This document shows positions 30,905 to 40,400 of a DNA stretch of 64,000 bases, piece after piece. The stretch's first letter is position 1. The number at the start of each line of letters is the position of its first letter. Where the stretch lies: contig NZ_JAHSTU010000002.1 in assembly GCF_019145495.1 (NCBI RefSeq), positions 682,001 to 746,000 of the forward strand, given 5' to 3'. A program made the position numbers and the translations under genes. This DNA is from Pseudomonas azerbaijanoccidentalis (GTDB taxonomy: Bacteria; Pseudomonadota; Gammaproteobacteria; Pseudomonadales; Pseudomonadaceae). Below the pieces are notes generated by a model. The model had not been told where the DNA came from. It did no database searches and saw nothing but the letters and a program-made list of their open reading frames with translations.

Positions 30905-32281
30905 TTACACGCCGCCCGCGGTCAGTTTTTCCGGGTTGAGCAGCTCTTCCAGCTGGCTGCGCGACAGGTCGGTGTGTTCCAGCGCGACGTCAATCACCGG
31001 ACGCCCTTGTTGATAAGCCTTCTTGGCGATCTCGGCGGCTTTCTGGTAGCCAATGATCGGATTGAGCGCGGTGACCAGAATCGGGTTGCGGGACAGGGCT
31101 TGCTTGATGCGGTCTTCGTTGACCTTGAAGCTGGCGATGGCCTTTTCACCCAGCAGACGGCTGGAATTGGCCAGCAATTCGATGCTGCTCAGCAGGTTCT
31201 GGGCGATGATCGGCAGCATCACGTTCAATTCGAAATTGCCCGACTGACCGGCGATGGTAATCACCGTGTCGTTGCCGATGACTTGCGCGGCGACCATCGC
31301 GGTGGCTTCCGGGATCACCGGATTGACCTTGCCAGGCATGATCGAAGAACCCGGTTGCAAGGCTTCAAGCTCGATCTCACCCAGGCCTGCCAGCGGACCG
31401 GAGTTCATCCAGCGCAGGTCGTTGGCGATTTTCATCAGCGACACGGCGGTGGCCTTGAGCTGACCGGAGACGGCAACGGCGGTGTCCTGTGAGCCGATCA
31501 GCGCAAACAGATCGACACCTGGCGTGAACTGCACCTGCGTCAGCTTGCTCAACTGCTGGCTGAAACGTGCGGCGAACTCGGGATGCGCGTTGATTCCAGT
31601 GCCGACTGCCGTGCCGCCTTGGGCCAACGATTGCAGGCTTGGCTGCAAGCCCTGCAAAAGGGTGATGTTGGCCTTGAGCTGTTGCGCCCAACCGTTGAGG
31701 ACCTGGCTCATGCGCACCGGCATGGCGTCCATCAAGTGGGTGCGGCCGGTTTTGACGTGGTGATGCACTTCCCCGGCCTTGAGCTCGATCACTTGCACCA
31801 GCCCGCTCAGCGCCGGGAGCAACTGCTCGTGCAAAGCCAGCGCCGCACTGACGTGGATGGTGGTCGGAATGATGTCGTTGCTGCTTTGCCCGCAGTTGAC
31901 GTGATCGTTCGGGTTCACCGGCTCTCCGAGCAGGCGGCTGGCCAGAGTGGCGATCACTTCGTTAGCGTTCATGTTGGAACTGGTGCCCGAGCCGGTCTGG
32001 AAGACATCCACCGGGAAGTGCTGCATGAAATTGCCTTCGAGCAGGCCTTGAGCCGCGTCGACGATGGCTTTGCCCTGGGCTTCGCTGATCTGCTTGAGTT
32101 CGATGTTGGCCCGGGCCGCTGCGGCCTTGGCCAGGATCAGCGCGCGGATGAACTGCTCGGGCATCGGTTTGCCGCTGATGGGGAAATTGTCCACCGCACG
32201 TTGCGTCTGTGCGCCGTAGAGGGCGTCTTCCGGGACCTGAAGTTCGCCCATGCTGTCGCGCTCAATACGTGTCTTGGTCAT
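30905..32281 (-). CDS. fumC: Class II fumarate hydratase
   Basis: FumC hydrates fumarate to malate without an iron-sulfur cluster, replacing class I fumarase under iron limitation or oxidative stress. The 458-residue protein has the superfamily signature GSSIMPGKVNPVIPEA (about residue 315), QTGSGTSSNMNANEVIA (about 95), SSNDIIPT and GRTHLMDAMPVRMSQ (catalytic His about 185). Its start overlaps fagA by 20 bases and it precedes orfX-sodA in one operon. Confidence 0.96.
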   Translation of the reverse strand: MTKTRIERDSMGELQVPEDALYGAQTQRAVDNFPISGKPMPEQFIRALILAKAAAARANIELKQISEAQGKAIVDAAQGLLEGNFMQHFPVDVFQTGSGTSSNMNANEVIATLASRLLGEPVNPNDHVNCGQSSNDIIPTTIHVSAALALHEQLLPALSGLVQVIELKAGEVHHHVKTGRTHLMDAMPVRMSQVLNGWAQQLKANITLLQGLQPSLQSLAQGGTAVGTGINAHPEFAARFSQQLSKLTQVQFTPGVDLFALIGSQDTAVAVSGQLKATAVSLMKIANDLRWMNSGPLAGLGEIELEALQPGSSIMPGKVNPVIPEATAMVAAQVIGNDTVITIAGQSGNFELNVMLPIIAQNLLSSIELLANSSRLLGEKAIASFKVNEDRIKQALSRNPILVTALNPIIGYQKAAEIAKKAYQQGRPVIDVALEHTDLSRSQLEELLNPEKLTAGGV

Positions 32282-32669
32282 CTGTAAATCCTTGCACCAG
32301 TTCAGTTAGGGGAATCGAAGGCTGCAATTCGCAGGTCGCCAGTTGCCAGGTGTAGCTCTGCCAGCGCTTGAGGCGGCATTTGCACAAAGACAGGCGTTCG
32401 AGCTCGCGCAGAGGGCGCCATGCCTGGTCCAGGCAGTAGGTGCGCCAGTGCCAGGGCAGCGCGACATCGGCGGCGGTGTCGAGCAACAGGCGCAAAGAAG
32501 TTTCGGCCACGGTCCAGGGTGAGGTGGCCGTGCAACACGCCAGATATCGGCCTTCAGCCAGGTAGTGATCGATCAGGCGCGGTTCGTCGGGATTTATCGC
32601 GCAACGGATCTGGCGACTCATCCAGCGCCAGCTTTCGAGGTACGGCTGCTCGTGCAAGGCAGAACTCAT
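32262..32669 (-). CDS. fagA: Fur-associated gene product FagA
   Basis: This 135-residue protein of unknown function is the first gene of the iron-starvation operon fagA-fumC-orfX-sodA known in Pseudomonas. It contains Cys and His residues (IRCAINPDEP, ACCTATSPW, LCKCRLKRW) but no named domain. The overlap with fumC suggests translational coupling. An AT-rich Fur-box-like sequence lies directly upstream, consistent with repression by Fur-Fe. The call rests on position, size and the recalled operon order. Confidence 0.85.
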   Translation of the reverse strand: MSSALHEQPYLESWRWMSRQIRCAINPDEPRLIDHYLAEGRYLACCTATSPWTVAETSLRLLLDTAADVALPWHWRTYCLDQAWRPLRELERLSLCKCRLKRWQSYTWQLATCELQPSIPLTELVQGFTDDQDTY

Positions 32670-32688
32670 GATCCGGGGCTCATTCGCT

Positions 32689-32722
32689 AATGAGATTTAT
32701 TATTAGATGATAATGAGAACCA
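32689..32722 (-). promoter_or_regulatory. Fur-box-like operator and AT-rich promoter of fagA
   Basis: GATGATAATGAGAACC (plus strand, 32706-32721) matches the left part of the Fur consensus GATAATGAGAATCATTATC. It adjoins TTATTATTAG and AATGAGATT, giving overlapping imperfect repeats in the first 55 bases upstream of fagA. This is the most AT-rich stretch of the neighbourhood. Confidence 0.7.
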
Positions 32723-32730
32723 AAACAAGA

Positions 32731-32791
32731 TCAAAAGATCGCAGCCTTCGGCAGCTCCAACATCGAACTCCCAATGGCTGCGATCTTTTGA
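32731..32791. repeat. Decayed REPIN (GATCGCAGCC family)
   Basis: The left arm TCAAAAGATCGCAGCCTTCG is intact, while the right arm (CCAATGGCTGCGATCTTTTGA) has lost part of the GCTGCCGAAG core. It lies between the fagA promoter and the pmbA terminator. Confidence 0.75.
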
Positions 32792-32796
32792 CCTTC

Positions 32797-32836
32797 AAAA
32801 AAAAACGCGCCACCCGATGGGTGGCGCGCCTTTTTT
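32797..32836. terminator. Intrinsic terminator of pmbA
   Basis: The hairpin GCGCCACCC / GGGTGGCGC is flanked by ten A residues on one side and six T residues on the other, directly after the pmbA stop on the minus strand. It is symmetrical enough to work in both directions. Confidence 0.9.
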
Positions 32837-32852
32837 GTAGAGCCGTCGGGAT

Positions 32853-34199
32853 TTAGCTGCCCGCCACCGTCATTCGCTCGATCAACACGGAACCGGTTCG
32901 AATGTTGCTGCGCAGCTCAAGGTCATTACCCACGGCCACGATCTGCTTGAACATGTCGCGCATGTTGCCGGCGATGGTCACTTCCTGCACCGCGAACTGG
33001 ATTTCACCGTTCTCGACCCAGTAACCCGCCGCACCGCGTGAGTAATCGCCAGTCACCATGTTCAGGCCGTGGCCCATCAGCTCAGTGACCAACAAACCAC
33101 GGCCCATACGCCGCAGCAAAGCCGCCTGATCTTCGTCGCCATGGGTAACGAACAGGTTATGCACGCCACCGGCATTCGCAGTGCTCGGCATACCCAGTTT
33201 GCGGCCGGAATAAGTGCCGAGGATGTAGGAGACCAGCTCGCCTTTTTCCACGAACGGCTTGGCGTAGGTTGCCAGACCATCGCCATCGAACGCTGCACTG
33301 CCCATGGCGCGCATCAAGTGCGGACGCTCATCGATGGTCAGCCATTCCGGAAACAGCTTCTGCCCCAGGGTGCCTTCGAGGAACGACGATTTGCGATACA
33401 GACTGCCGCCGGAAATAGCCGACAGGAAACTGCCGAACAGGCCGCCCGCCAACTCTGCGGAAAACAGTACCGGCACTTCGCAGGTCGGCACCGGACGCGC
33501 ACCCAGACGGCTGGCCGCCCGTTGCGCAGCTTTTTGACCGATGCTCACCGGATCCGCCAGCAAATTGCCCTGGCGGTTCACGTCGTACCAGTAATCGCGC
33601 TGCATCTGGCCATCGGCCTCGGCGATCATCACGCAGCTCAGGCTGTGCCGAGTCGAAGCATAACCGCCGACAAAACCGTGGCTGTTGCCATACACACGGC
33701 AACCCTGATGCGTGCTCAGTGTGGTGCCGTCCGCGTTCTTGATTCGGCTGTCGGCTGCGAATGCTGCTGCTTCACAGGCCAGGGCCTGCTCGATCGCTTG
33801 TTCCGGGGTGATATCCCATTGGTGAAACAGGTCGAAATCCTGCACGTCACGCGCCATCAGCGCAGCATCCGCCAGGCCTGAGGCTTCGTCTTCCGAAGTG
33901 TGCTTGGCAATGGCCAATGCGGCCGCGACCGTTTCGCGAATCGCATCCGGACCGCTGGCGGAGGTGCTGGCCGAGCCCTTGCGCTGGCCGACATACAAGG
34001 TGATGCCAAAACCCTGATCACGATTGAATTCGACGGTTTCGACTTCACGCTGGCGAACCGTGGTCGACAGGCCCTGCTCCAGGGACACCGCCACCTCACA
34101 GGCACTGGCGCCCTGGCGCTTGGCTTCAGCGATGATCTGCTCGACTTGTTCCTGCAGTGCCGGCAACGCTTGTGGACCGACGCTTTCAACTGCACTCAT
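32853..34199 (-). CDS. pmbA: Metalloprotease TldE/PmbA subunit
   Basis: PmbA (TldE) forms a heterodimeric zinc protease with TldD that degrades or matures peptides such as microcin B17 and CcdA in E. coli. The start [10 protein letters not shown] at 34199 has GGAGAAC upstream. The 448-residue protein shows PmbA features ([67 protein letters not shown]) but, as expected for TldE, no HExxxH. TldD is encoded nearby on the same strand, with the divergent yjgA between them. Confidence 0.94.
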   Translation of the reverse strand: MSAVESVGPQALPALQEQVEQIIAEAKRQGASACEVAVSLEQGLSTTVRQREVETVEFNRDQGFGITLYVGQRKGSASTSASGPDAIRETVAAALAIAKHTSEDEASGLADAALMARDVQDFDLFHQWDITPEQAIEQALACEAAAFAADSRIKNADGTTLSTHQGCRVYGNSHGFVGGYASTRHSLSCVMIAEADGQMQRDYWYDVNRQGNLLADPVSIGQKAAQRAASRLGARPVPTCEVPVLFSAELAGGLFGSFLSAISGGSLYRKSSFLEGTLGQKLFPEWLTIDERPHLMRAMGSAAFDGDGLATYAKPFVEKGELVSYILGTYSGRKLGMPSTANAGGVHNLFVTHGDEDQAALLRRMGRGLLVTELMGHGLNMVTGDYSRGAAGYWVENGEIQFAVQEVTIAGNMRDMFKQIVAVGNDLELRSNIRTGSVLIERMTVAGS

Positions 34200-34307
34200 G
34201 CTGTTCTCCACTCAAATTCTGCTTTCGGTAACGGTCATCGAGCGACCGGGCCGGACAAGCGGCCCCCGACTGGTTATCATGGCGGCGTTTCTTTGCGGAC
34301 GGCCACC

Positions 34308-34832
34308 ATGGTTGATTCTTACGACGACTCCCTCGATACGGGAGAAAAAAGCAAATCCCAGGTTAAACGCGAGCTGCATGCTCTGGTTGACCTTGGCGAG
34401 CGCCTTACAACACTCAAGCCTGACTTGCTGGCAAAACTGCCCTTGACCGACGCCTTGCGCCGGGCTTTGGCCGATGCGCCCAAGCACACCGCGAACATCG
34501 CGCGTAAACGGCACCTTCAGTTCATCGGCAAACTGATGCGCGATCAGGACACTGACGCGATTCTGGTTCTGCTCGATCAACTCGATGCCTCCACTCGCCA
34601 GTACAACGAACGCTTCCATAACCTGGAGCGCTGGCGCGATCGCCTGATCGCCGGCGACGATGCCGTCCTGGAAAAATTCGTCGTCGACTACCCGGACGCG
34701 GACCGCCAGCAATTGCGCTCCCTGATCCGTCAGGCCCAGCACGAGGTTGCACAAAACAAGCCTCCTGCTTCCAGCCGTAAAATCTTCAAGTACATCCGTG
34801 AGCTGGACGAGACTCAACGCGGTCTGCGTTAA
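34308..34832 (+). CDS. yjgA: Ribosome-associated protein YjgA/DarP (DUF615)
   Basis: The 174-residue highly charged helical protein starts [20 protein letters not shown] at 34308. DUF615 features are [38 protein letters not shown] and the C-terminal [20 protein letters not shown]. coli DarP joins late 50S ribosomal precursors and helps peptidyl transferase centre maturation. A longer frame reaching back to 33900 is antisense to pmbA and is rejected as the start. The gene lies between pmbA and tldD, as in other Pseudomonas. Confidence 0.93.
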   Translation: MVDSYDDSLDTGEKSKSQVKRELHALVDLGERLTTLKPDLLAKLPLTDALRRALADAPKHTANIARKRHLQFIGKLMRDQDTDAILVLLDQLDASTRQYNERFHNLERWRDRLIAGDDAVLEKFVVDYPDADRQQLRSLIRQAQHEVAQNKPPASSRKIFKYIRELDETQRGLR

Positions 34833-34845
34833 GCCATCGCAACTC

Positions 34846-34923
34846 CTGTAGGAGCTGCCGCAGGCTGCGATCTTTTGATCTTCTAAAAAGCAAAAGATCG
34901 CAGCCTTCGGCAGCTCCTACAGG
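34846..34923. repeat. REPIN (GATCGCAGCC family)
   Basis: An inverted pair of REP units, one arm with GCCGCAGG and the other with GCCTTCGG variants, separated by an A-rich spacer (TCTAAAAAGC), lies between convergent yjgA and tldD. Confidence 0.88.
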
Positions 34924-34937
34924 GGATGTATCAATCC

Positions 34938-36380
34938 CTATGCGCCCGTGCCACCCACGGTGATCGCATCAATCTTCAGCGTTGGCTGGCCGACACCGAC
35001 CGGCACCGACTGCCCATCCTTGCCACACGTCCCCACACCGCTGTCCAGCGCCAGATCGTTGCCGACCATCGACACTTTGCTCATGGCTTCCGGACCGTTG
35101 CCGATCAGGGTCGCGCCTTTGACCGGCGCAGTGATTTTGCCGTCCTCGATCAGATACGCCTCGCTGGTGGAAAACACGAACTTGCCACTGGTGATATCCA
35201 CCTGGCCACCGCCGAGGTTGGCGCAGTAGATGCCGCGTTTGACCGAGGCGATGATTTCTTCCGGATCGCTTTCACCGGCGAGCATGTAGGTGTTGGTCAT
35301 GCGCGGCATCGGCAGGTGCGCGTAGGATTCGCGACGACCGTTACCCGTGCGGGCCACGCCCATCAGGCGCGCGTTGAGCTTGTCCTGCATGTAGCCTTTG
35401 AGTACGCCGTTTTCGATCAGCGTGGTGCACTCGGTCGGCGTGCCTTCGTCGTCGACGCTCAACGAACCGCGACGACCCGACAGCGTGCCGTCATCGACGA
35501 TGGTGCACAGCTTGGAGGCAACCATCTCACCCATGCGCCCGCTGTAAGCCGAACTGCCCTTACGGTTGAAGTCGCCTTCCAGACCGTGGCCGACCGCTTC
35601 GTGCAACAGCACGCCGGACCAGCCGGAACCCAGCACCACCGGCAACGTACCGGCCGGCGCAGGGATCGCTTCAAGATTGACCAGCGCCTGACGCAATGCT
35701 TCACGGGCATAGCCCATGGCACGGTCTTCAGCGAGGAAATAACGGTAATCGGTGCGGCCGCCACCGCCATGACCGCCGCGCTCACGGCGACCGTTCTGCT
35801 CGACGATCACACTGACATTGAAACGCACCAGCGGCCGCACATCCGCCGCCAGGCCACCATCGGTGGAGGCCACCAGAATCCGCTCCCAGACCCCGGCCAT
35901 GCTCACGGTGACCTGCTGGATACGCGGATCAAGCGCACGAGTCGCCGCATCGATGCGCTTGAGCAGATCGACTTTCTCGGCACGGCTCAGCACTTCCAGC
36001 GGATTGTCCGGCGCGTAGAGTTGCGCGACATCTTGCGAAGTGAACGCCTGCACGGTGCCGTTCTGCCCGGCGCGGGAGATCGACCGGGCGGCGCGGGCCG
36101 CTGCGCCCAAGGCCTCCAGAGTGATCGCGTTGCTGTAGGCGAAACCGGTTTTCTCACCCGATTGCGCACGCACGCCCACACCTTGGTCGAGGTTGAAGCT
36201 GCCTTCCTTGACGATGCCGTCTTCCAGCGCCCAGGACTCGGAAATCTGCCCCTGGAAATACAGGTCGGCGGCATCGATGCCCGGGCCGGCCAGGTCGCCG
36301 AGCACGCCTTGCAGGCTCTCGATCGTTACGCCGCCAGGCGCCAGGAGGTGTTCACTGACTGAGGACAACAACTCGCTCAT
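34938..36380 (-). CDS. tldD: Metalloprotease TldD
   Basis: TldD is the catalytic subunit of the TldD/TldE peptidase. The 480-residue protein carries the zinc-binding [11 protein letters not shown] motif (about residue 262), the preceding [13 protein letters not shown], and the C-terminal [23 protein letters not shown] conserved in TldD. It is downstream of, and on the same strand as, the nitrilase-like gene (18-base gap), in the order yhdP, amidase, tldD. Confidence 0.95.
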   Translation of the reverse strand: MSELLSSVSEHLLAPGGVTIESLQGVLGDLAGPGIDAADLYFQGQISESWALEDGIVKEGSFNLDQGVGVRAQSGEKTGFAYSNAITLEALGAAARAARSISRAGQNGTVQAFTSQDVAQLYAPDNPLEVLSRAEKVDLLKRIDAATRALDPRIQQVTVSMAGVWERILVASTDGGLAADVRPLVRFNVSVIVEQNGRRERGGHGGGGRTDYRYFLAEDRAMGYAREALRQALVNLEAIPAPAGTLPVVLGSGWSGVLLHEAVGHGLEGDFNRKGSSAYSGRMGEMVASKLCTIVDDGTLSGRRGSLSVDDEGTPTECTTLIENGVLKGYMQDKLNARLMGVARTGNGRRESYAHLPMPRMTNTYMLAGESDPEEIIASVKRGIYCANLGGGQVDITSGKFVFSTSEAYLIEDGKITAPVKGATLIGNGPEAMSKVSMVGNDLALDSGVGTCGKDGQSVPVGVGQPTLKIDAITVGGTGA

Positions 36381-36398
36381 ATGCTTTACGCCTTAAAT

Positions 36399-37247
36399 TC
36401 ATCGTTCTGAGGCAGGTCGCTGGGCGCCCTGCGAGAAAAAGCGCCGGTGACTGGACACCGGCATCCGCGCCCGGATGGACGCCTGTTCGCTGCTATCGCG
36501 TTCGGCCAGCAGCACGGCCTCGCCTTGATCCTGTTGCGCCAGCACCCTGCCCCACGGATCGATGATGGCCGCATGCCCGAATGTTTCCCGCGGCCCCGGA
36601 TGCGTCCCACCCTGGGCGGCCGCGAGCACATAACATTGCGTCTCGATGGCCCGTGCGCGAATCAGCACGTCCCAATGCGCCGCGCCGGTCACCGCGGTGA
36701 ACGCCGAGGGGGCGGTAATCAGTTCCGCACCGGCTGCGCGCAATTCGCTGTACAGCTCCGGGAAACGCAAGTCGTAACAGACCGTCAGGCCAACACGGCC
36801 AACCGGTGTGTCCGCCACCACGACGCCACTGCCATAAGCATAGTCATCGGATTCGCGATAACGGCCACGATTGTCGGCCACGTCGACGTCGAACAGGTGC
36901 AGTTTGTCGTAGCGCGCCACTGTTTCGCCTTGATCATTCACCAACAGCGAGCAGGCATGCACCTTGGCCGCCGGTTGATCCACCGGCGGCAACGGCAAGG
37001 TGCCGGCCACTATCCATAACTTGAGGTCGCGTGCGGTCTGTTTCAACCACGGCAGGATCGGGCCTTCGCCCAGGGCTTCGGCACGACCGATGTCGGCAAT
37101 GTCGCGCCGCCCCATGGCAGCGAAGTTTTCCGGCAGCACGGCAAGCTTCGCCCCGCCGGCTGCGGCCTGCTCCAGCAGGCGTCGGGCCTGGGACAGATTG
37201 GCCAGCACATCGCTCTGGCTGACCATTTGAATCACCGCTACAGACAT
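36399..37247 (-). CDS. Carbon-nitrogen hydrolase (nitrilase family, Nit2/YafV-like)
   Basis: This 282-residue cytosolic hydrolase has the nitrilase triad Glu40 (LAVLPENFAAMG), Lys115 (ARYDKLHLFDV) and Cys157 (LTVCYDLRFPELY). The pattern LHLFDVDVADNRGRYRESD matches the Nit1/Nit2-like subfamily. Relatives repair deaminated glutathione or act as omega-amidases, which is the most likely type of reaction. It sits between yhdP and tldD on the same strand, a conserved Pseudomonas order. Confidence 0.92.
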   Translation of the reverse strand: MSVAVIQMVSQSDVLANLSQARRLLEQAAAGGAKLAVLPENFAAMGRRDIADIGRAEALGEGPILPWLKQTARDLKLWIVAGTLPLPPVDQPAAKVHACSLLVNDQGETVARYDKLHLFDVDVADNRGRYRESDDYAYGSGVVVADTPVGRVGLTVCYDLRFPELYSELRAAGAELITAPSAFTAVTGAAHWDVLIRARAIETQCYVLAAAQGGTHPGPRETFGHAAIIDPWGRVLAQQDQGEAVLLAERDSSEQASIRARMPVSSHRRFFSQGAQRPASER

Positions 37248-37281
37248 GACCTTTCCTTACTTGAGAAGCGGGCGCCTATCT

Positions 37282-37412
37282 GTAGCAGCTGCCGCAGGCT
37301 GCGTCCGGCTGCGAAGCGGTCGTAAATACAAATACCGCAACCCTTCAGGCAAATCGTGTACTCCGAGCTTGCGACTGCTTCGCAGCCGGACGCAGCCTTC
37401 GGCAGCTGCTAC
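37282..37412. repeat. Long inverted repeat related to REP (36-base arms)
   Basis: The arm GTAGCAGCTGCCGCAGGCTG plus CGTCCGGCTGCGAAGC (37282-37317) is repeated inverted at 37377-37412 with a single change, around about 60 bases of unique sequence. It combines a GTAGCAGCTGCCG REP-like end with an extra CGTCCGGCTGCGAAGC block not seen in the other REP copies here. Confidence 0.85.
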
Positions 37413-37480
37413 GAGGGGATCTGCGCCGTGCCATAAAATCCGTACAACCATGCTACTCCATAGGTTTGGAGATTGGCTTC

Positions 37481-40400
37481 TCAAAAAGCCTTGTCGAAGG
37501 CGATTTTAGGTTCTTTCCACGGCCCCTTGACGGTGTACTTCACACTGGCAAAGCGGGCCACGCGGTCACCGATCAACTTGTCGATCAAAAACAACGCACC
37601 ACCGATGGCTGGCGCACCGACGATCAGCGCGGCGATCGGCAGGTTGTTGGTCACCGGCAGGGTCACCAGCAGCTTCGCATCGATCTGATCAGCCACCATG
37701 TTCAGGGTGCCGTCGAGTTCGATGGTGCTCGACGGGCCGGTCAGGCGGATCGGTTCCTTGGTGACGTACACACCATTGGTCGCCACCAGAAGACCTTTGA
37801 CCCGGTCATAGCTCAGGCCTTTGCCGAATAGATCGGAGAAGTCCAGGCGCAGGCGGCGGCCAATGGAGTTGAAGTTGAGCAGGCCAAACACGCGCAATGC
37901 CTGGGCACTGCCTTCGACTTCGACGAACTGGCCTTCGTTGAGCGAGGCATCCAGGGTGCCCGAGAAACGTTTGGTGGCCAGCCACGCTGGCGATCCCGGC
38001 CAACGCCCGTCGACATCCATATGGAAGTCCTTACTGGTGACGCTCGGCGCAAAACCCCAGCCCTTGAGCACGTCCGCGAGGTTCTTACCGCTGGCCCGGC
38101 CCTTGAAAAAGCTTGTGCTGGCGCCGGGCACGCCTTCCCAGCCACCGCTGCCCTGCAAAAGGATGCCCTTGAGGCCCATGTCCAGCGAATTGAAGGCAAT
38201 GCCTTTGGCCGTCGGACGAATCTTCAATGACCAGCCGCCGACCAGGTCGTTGCCCTGGAACACTTGGTTGATGGTGATATCCAGCGCCGGAATTTTCGTC
38301 GGGTCCACTGAGGCCAATGGGTCCGGCGAATTCTCGTCAGCCAGGACCGTCGGGTCGGGCGCCGGCAAACGCACGTATTGCAGATTGATCACCAACGGCG
38401 CGGCTTTCGCATCGGGGATACTGGCGCTGCCCTTGACCTGCTGACTGTCGAGTTGCAACGCCCAGGCAGACGGTTTGCGGTTCAGTTGTACCGAGGCTTG
38501 ATCCAGCGTCGTGCCGAGCGCGCTGAGCTTGCCGACCTTGAAGTCGGCGCTGCTGAGTAACTGTTTGGCACTACCGCCCGGATCTTGCCCGGCATACTTG
38601 CTCACCAGATCCTGCCATGGGCCTACGTCCAGCTCCGACAGCACGCCACGAATACGCAAGCCTTTAGCACCGGGCAATACTGCGTCGCCGTTGCCAAGGA
38701 ATAACTCGCCACGGCCCTCGGCAAAGTTGCCCGTCGGTGCGGCAAAGGTGAAATTCGCCAGCTCGCCATAGTTCACCCAGTAGCGTCGCTCCGCGCCTTG
38801 CAGGGTCATGCGGAACGTCGTGTCACGCCCCACATCCGCCGTGATGCCGAACGGTGCAGGCAGATCGATGGCGACCCCTTTGAGACTGGAATTGACCATC
38901 AACTGACTGTCAGCACCATCCAGAGTCAGTTGCAGTTGATACGGGATCACGCCACTGACCGGTAATGGCTGGGTCACGCTCAGCCAGTCGGTAAGCTTCT
39001 TCACTTCAACCTGCCCCGAGGCCACGACCCGGGTATTGAGCTTGCCTTCACGGCCATCGGCAAAAATCTGCGCGTTCACAGGCTTATCGAAGGCCCGCGC
39101 AGTGATGTTCTGCCCGCTCAGCCCCTTGGTGCTGTCAAAACGAAAATCACCCTTGAGCTGAGTCAGCTCCAGAGGCGGCTCGGGAAGTTTCAGGCGCGAT
39201 TTGGCGGTCTTGAAGTCCACCAGGATTTTCGGTTCTTCACCCTTGGCCAGCGGAATATCCAGTTTCAGCTTGCCTTGCAGGTCACCCTCGCCTTCCCAGC
39301 CGGCAAAGGTTTCGGCGGTACCGATGGGCGCTTGCTGAAGTATTTTCAAGCCATCGCCAAGACCACCGGCAAACCCGCCGTCGAGAAACAGGTGCGAGTT
39401 CTGGCCTTGGGGCACGTGGGGAATGTTGACGTAGATGTCACTGACCTGGGTGTCGAGCAATTGTCCCTTGCTGGCCAGGATGCGCACGCCGCTGTCTTCA
39501 ACAAACACGTCACCGGTGACCTTGCTGACGTGCGGCCAACCCGGCTGGAACGCCAGTTCGGCATCGTGAACCTTGAAAAACAGGCTGATGCTGCGGTCGG
39601 TCTCGGCGGCGCCGTGATTCAGCGAACCTTGATACTGGAAGAAACCTTGATCCACCGCCCCTTTGAGAATCGCCGTGCGCAGCCATTCGTCCAGCGCCGG
39701 GCTGAGGACCGTTGGCAGGTACTTGGCGGTGTAACGACCGTCGCCGTCCACCATACCCACCCGAAGGTCCATGTAGTCTTCCCGGGTGTCATCGAAGTAC
39801 AGGCGAATCAGGAAGTCGCCGGCAATCTTGCCCTCCTCGCCCAGGACCTTCAGGTACGGCGCAATGAGGGTGAAACTGTCTTTGTCGAGTTTCCAGGTCA
39901 GGCGCGCGTTGGCCTGGATGTATTGCCATGGCTTGGCGAAAATCGGGTCCAGATGCAGCATGAAATCCTTGCTGTCCATGCGCAATTCGCCATGCCCCAG
40001 GTCACCGCTGATGCTGCCCGTGACATTGCGTGCCGCCGGAGCGCCGTGATAAGCGTCGAAGCCCACCTGATCAAGATTGGCGGCGAAGCTGAACCGGCTG
40101 TCGTCCGTGGCATTGGGTTTGATGTCGAGCAGTACATTGCGCAGCCCGCCTGTGACTTTGAGCCGGTCGACCACCGTGGCAACGCCTTCCGGCAAAGGTG
40201 CCAGGGCATTGAGCAACGGGGTGAGCGGGGTCAGGTCGAGGCGGTCGGCTTGCAGGTGCCAGAGCTCTTCCGACTTGTCCGAGGCCGCGGTTTGCTTAAG
40301 CTGTAGATGCGTCTCCCAACGACTTTCGCCCAGGTTCATGGCCAGCGAGTCCAGCGTGACCAGCACGCCGTCGGCGTTGCGCTGGAAGTAGCCGTTGAGT

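Noticed and set aside
33900..34307. N-terminal extension of the YjgA frame
   Set aside because: The added part is antisense to pmbA. The DUF615 protein begins at MVDSYDDSL (34308).
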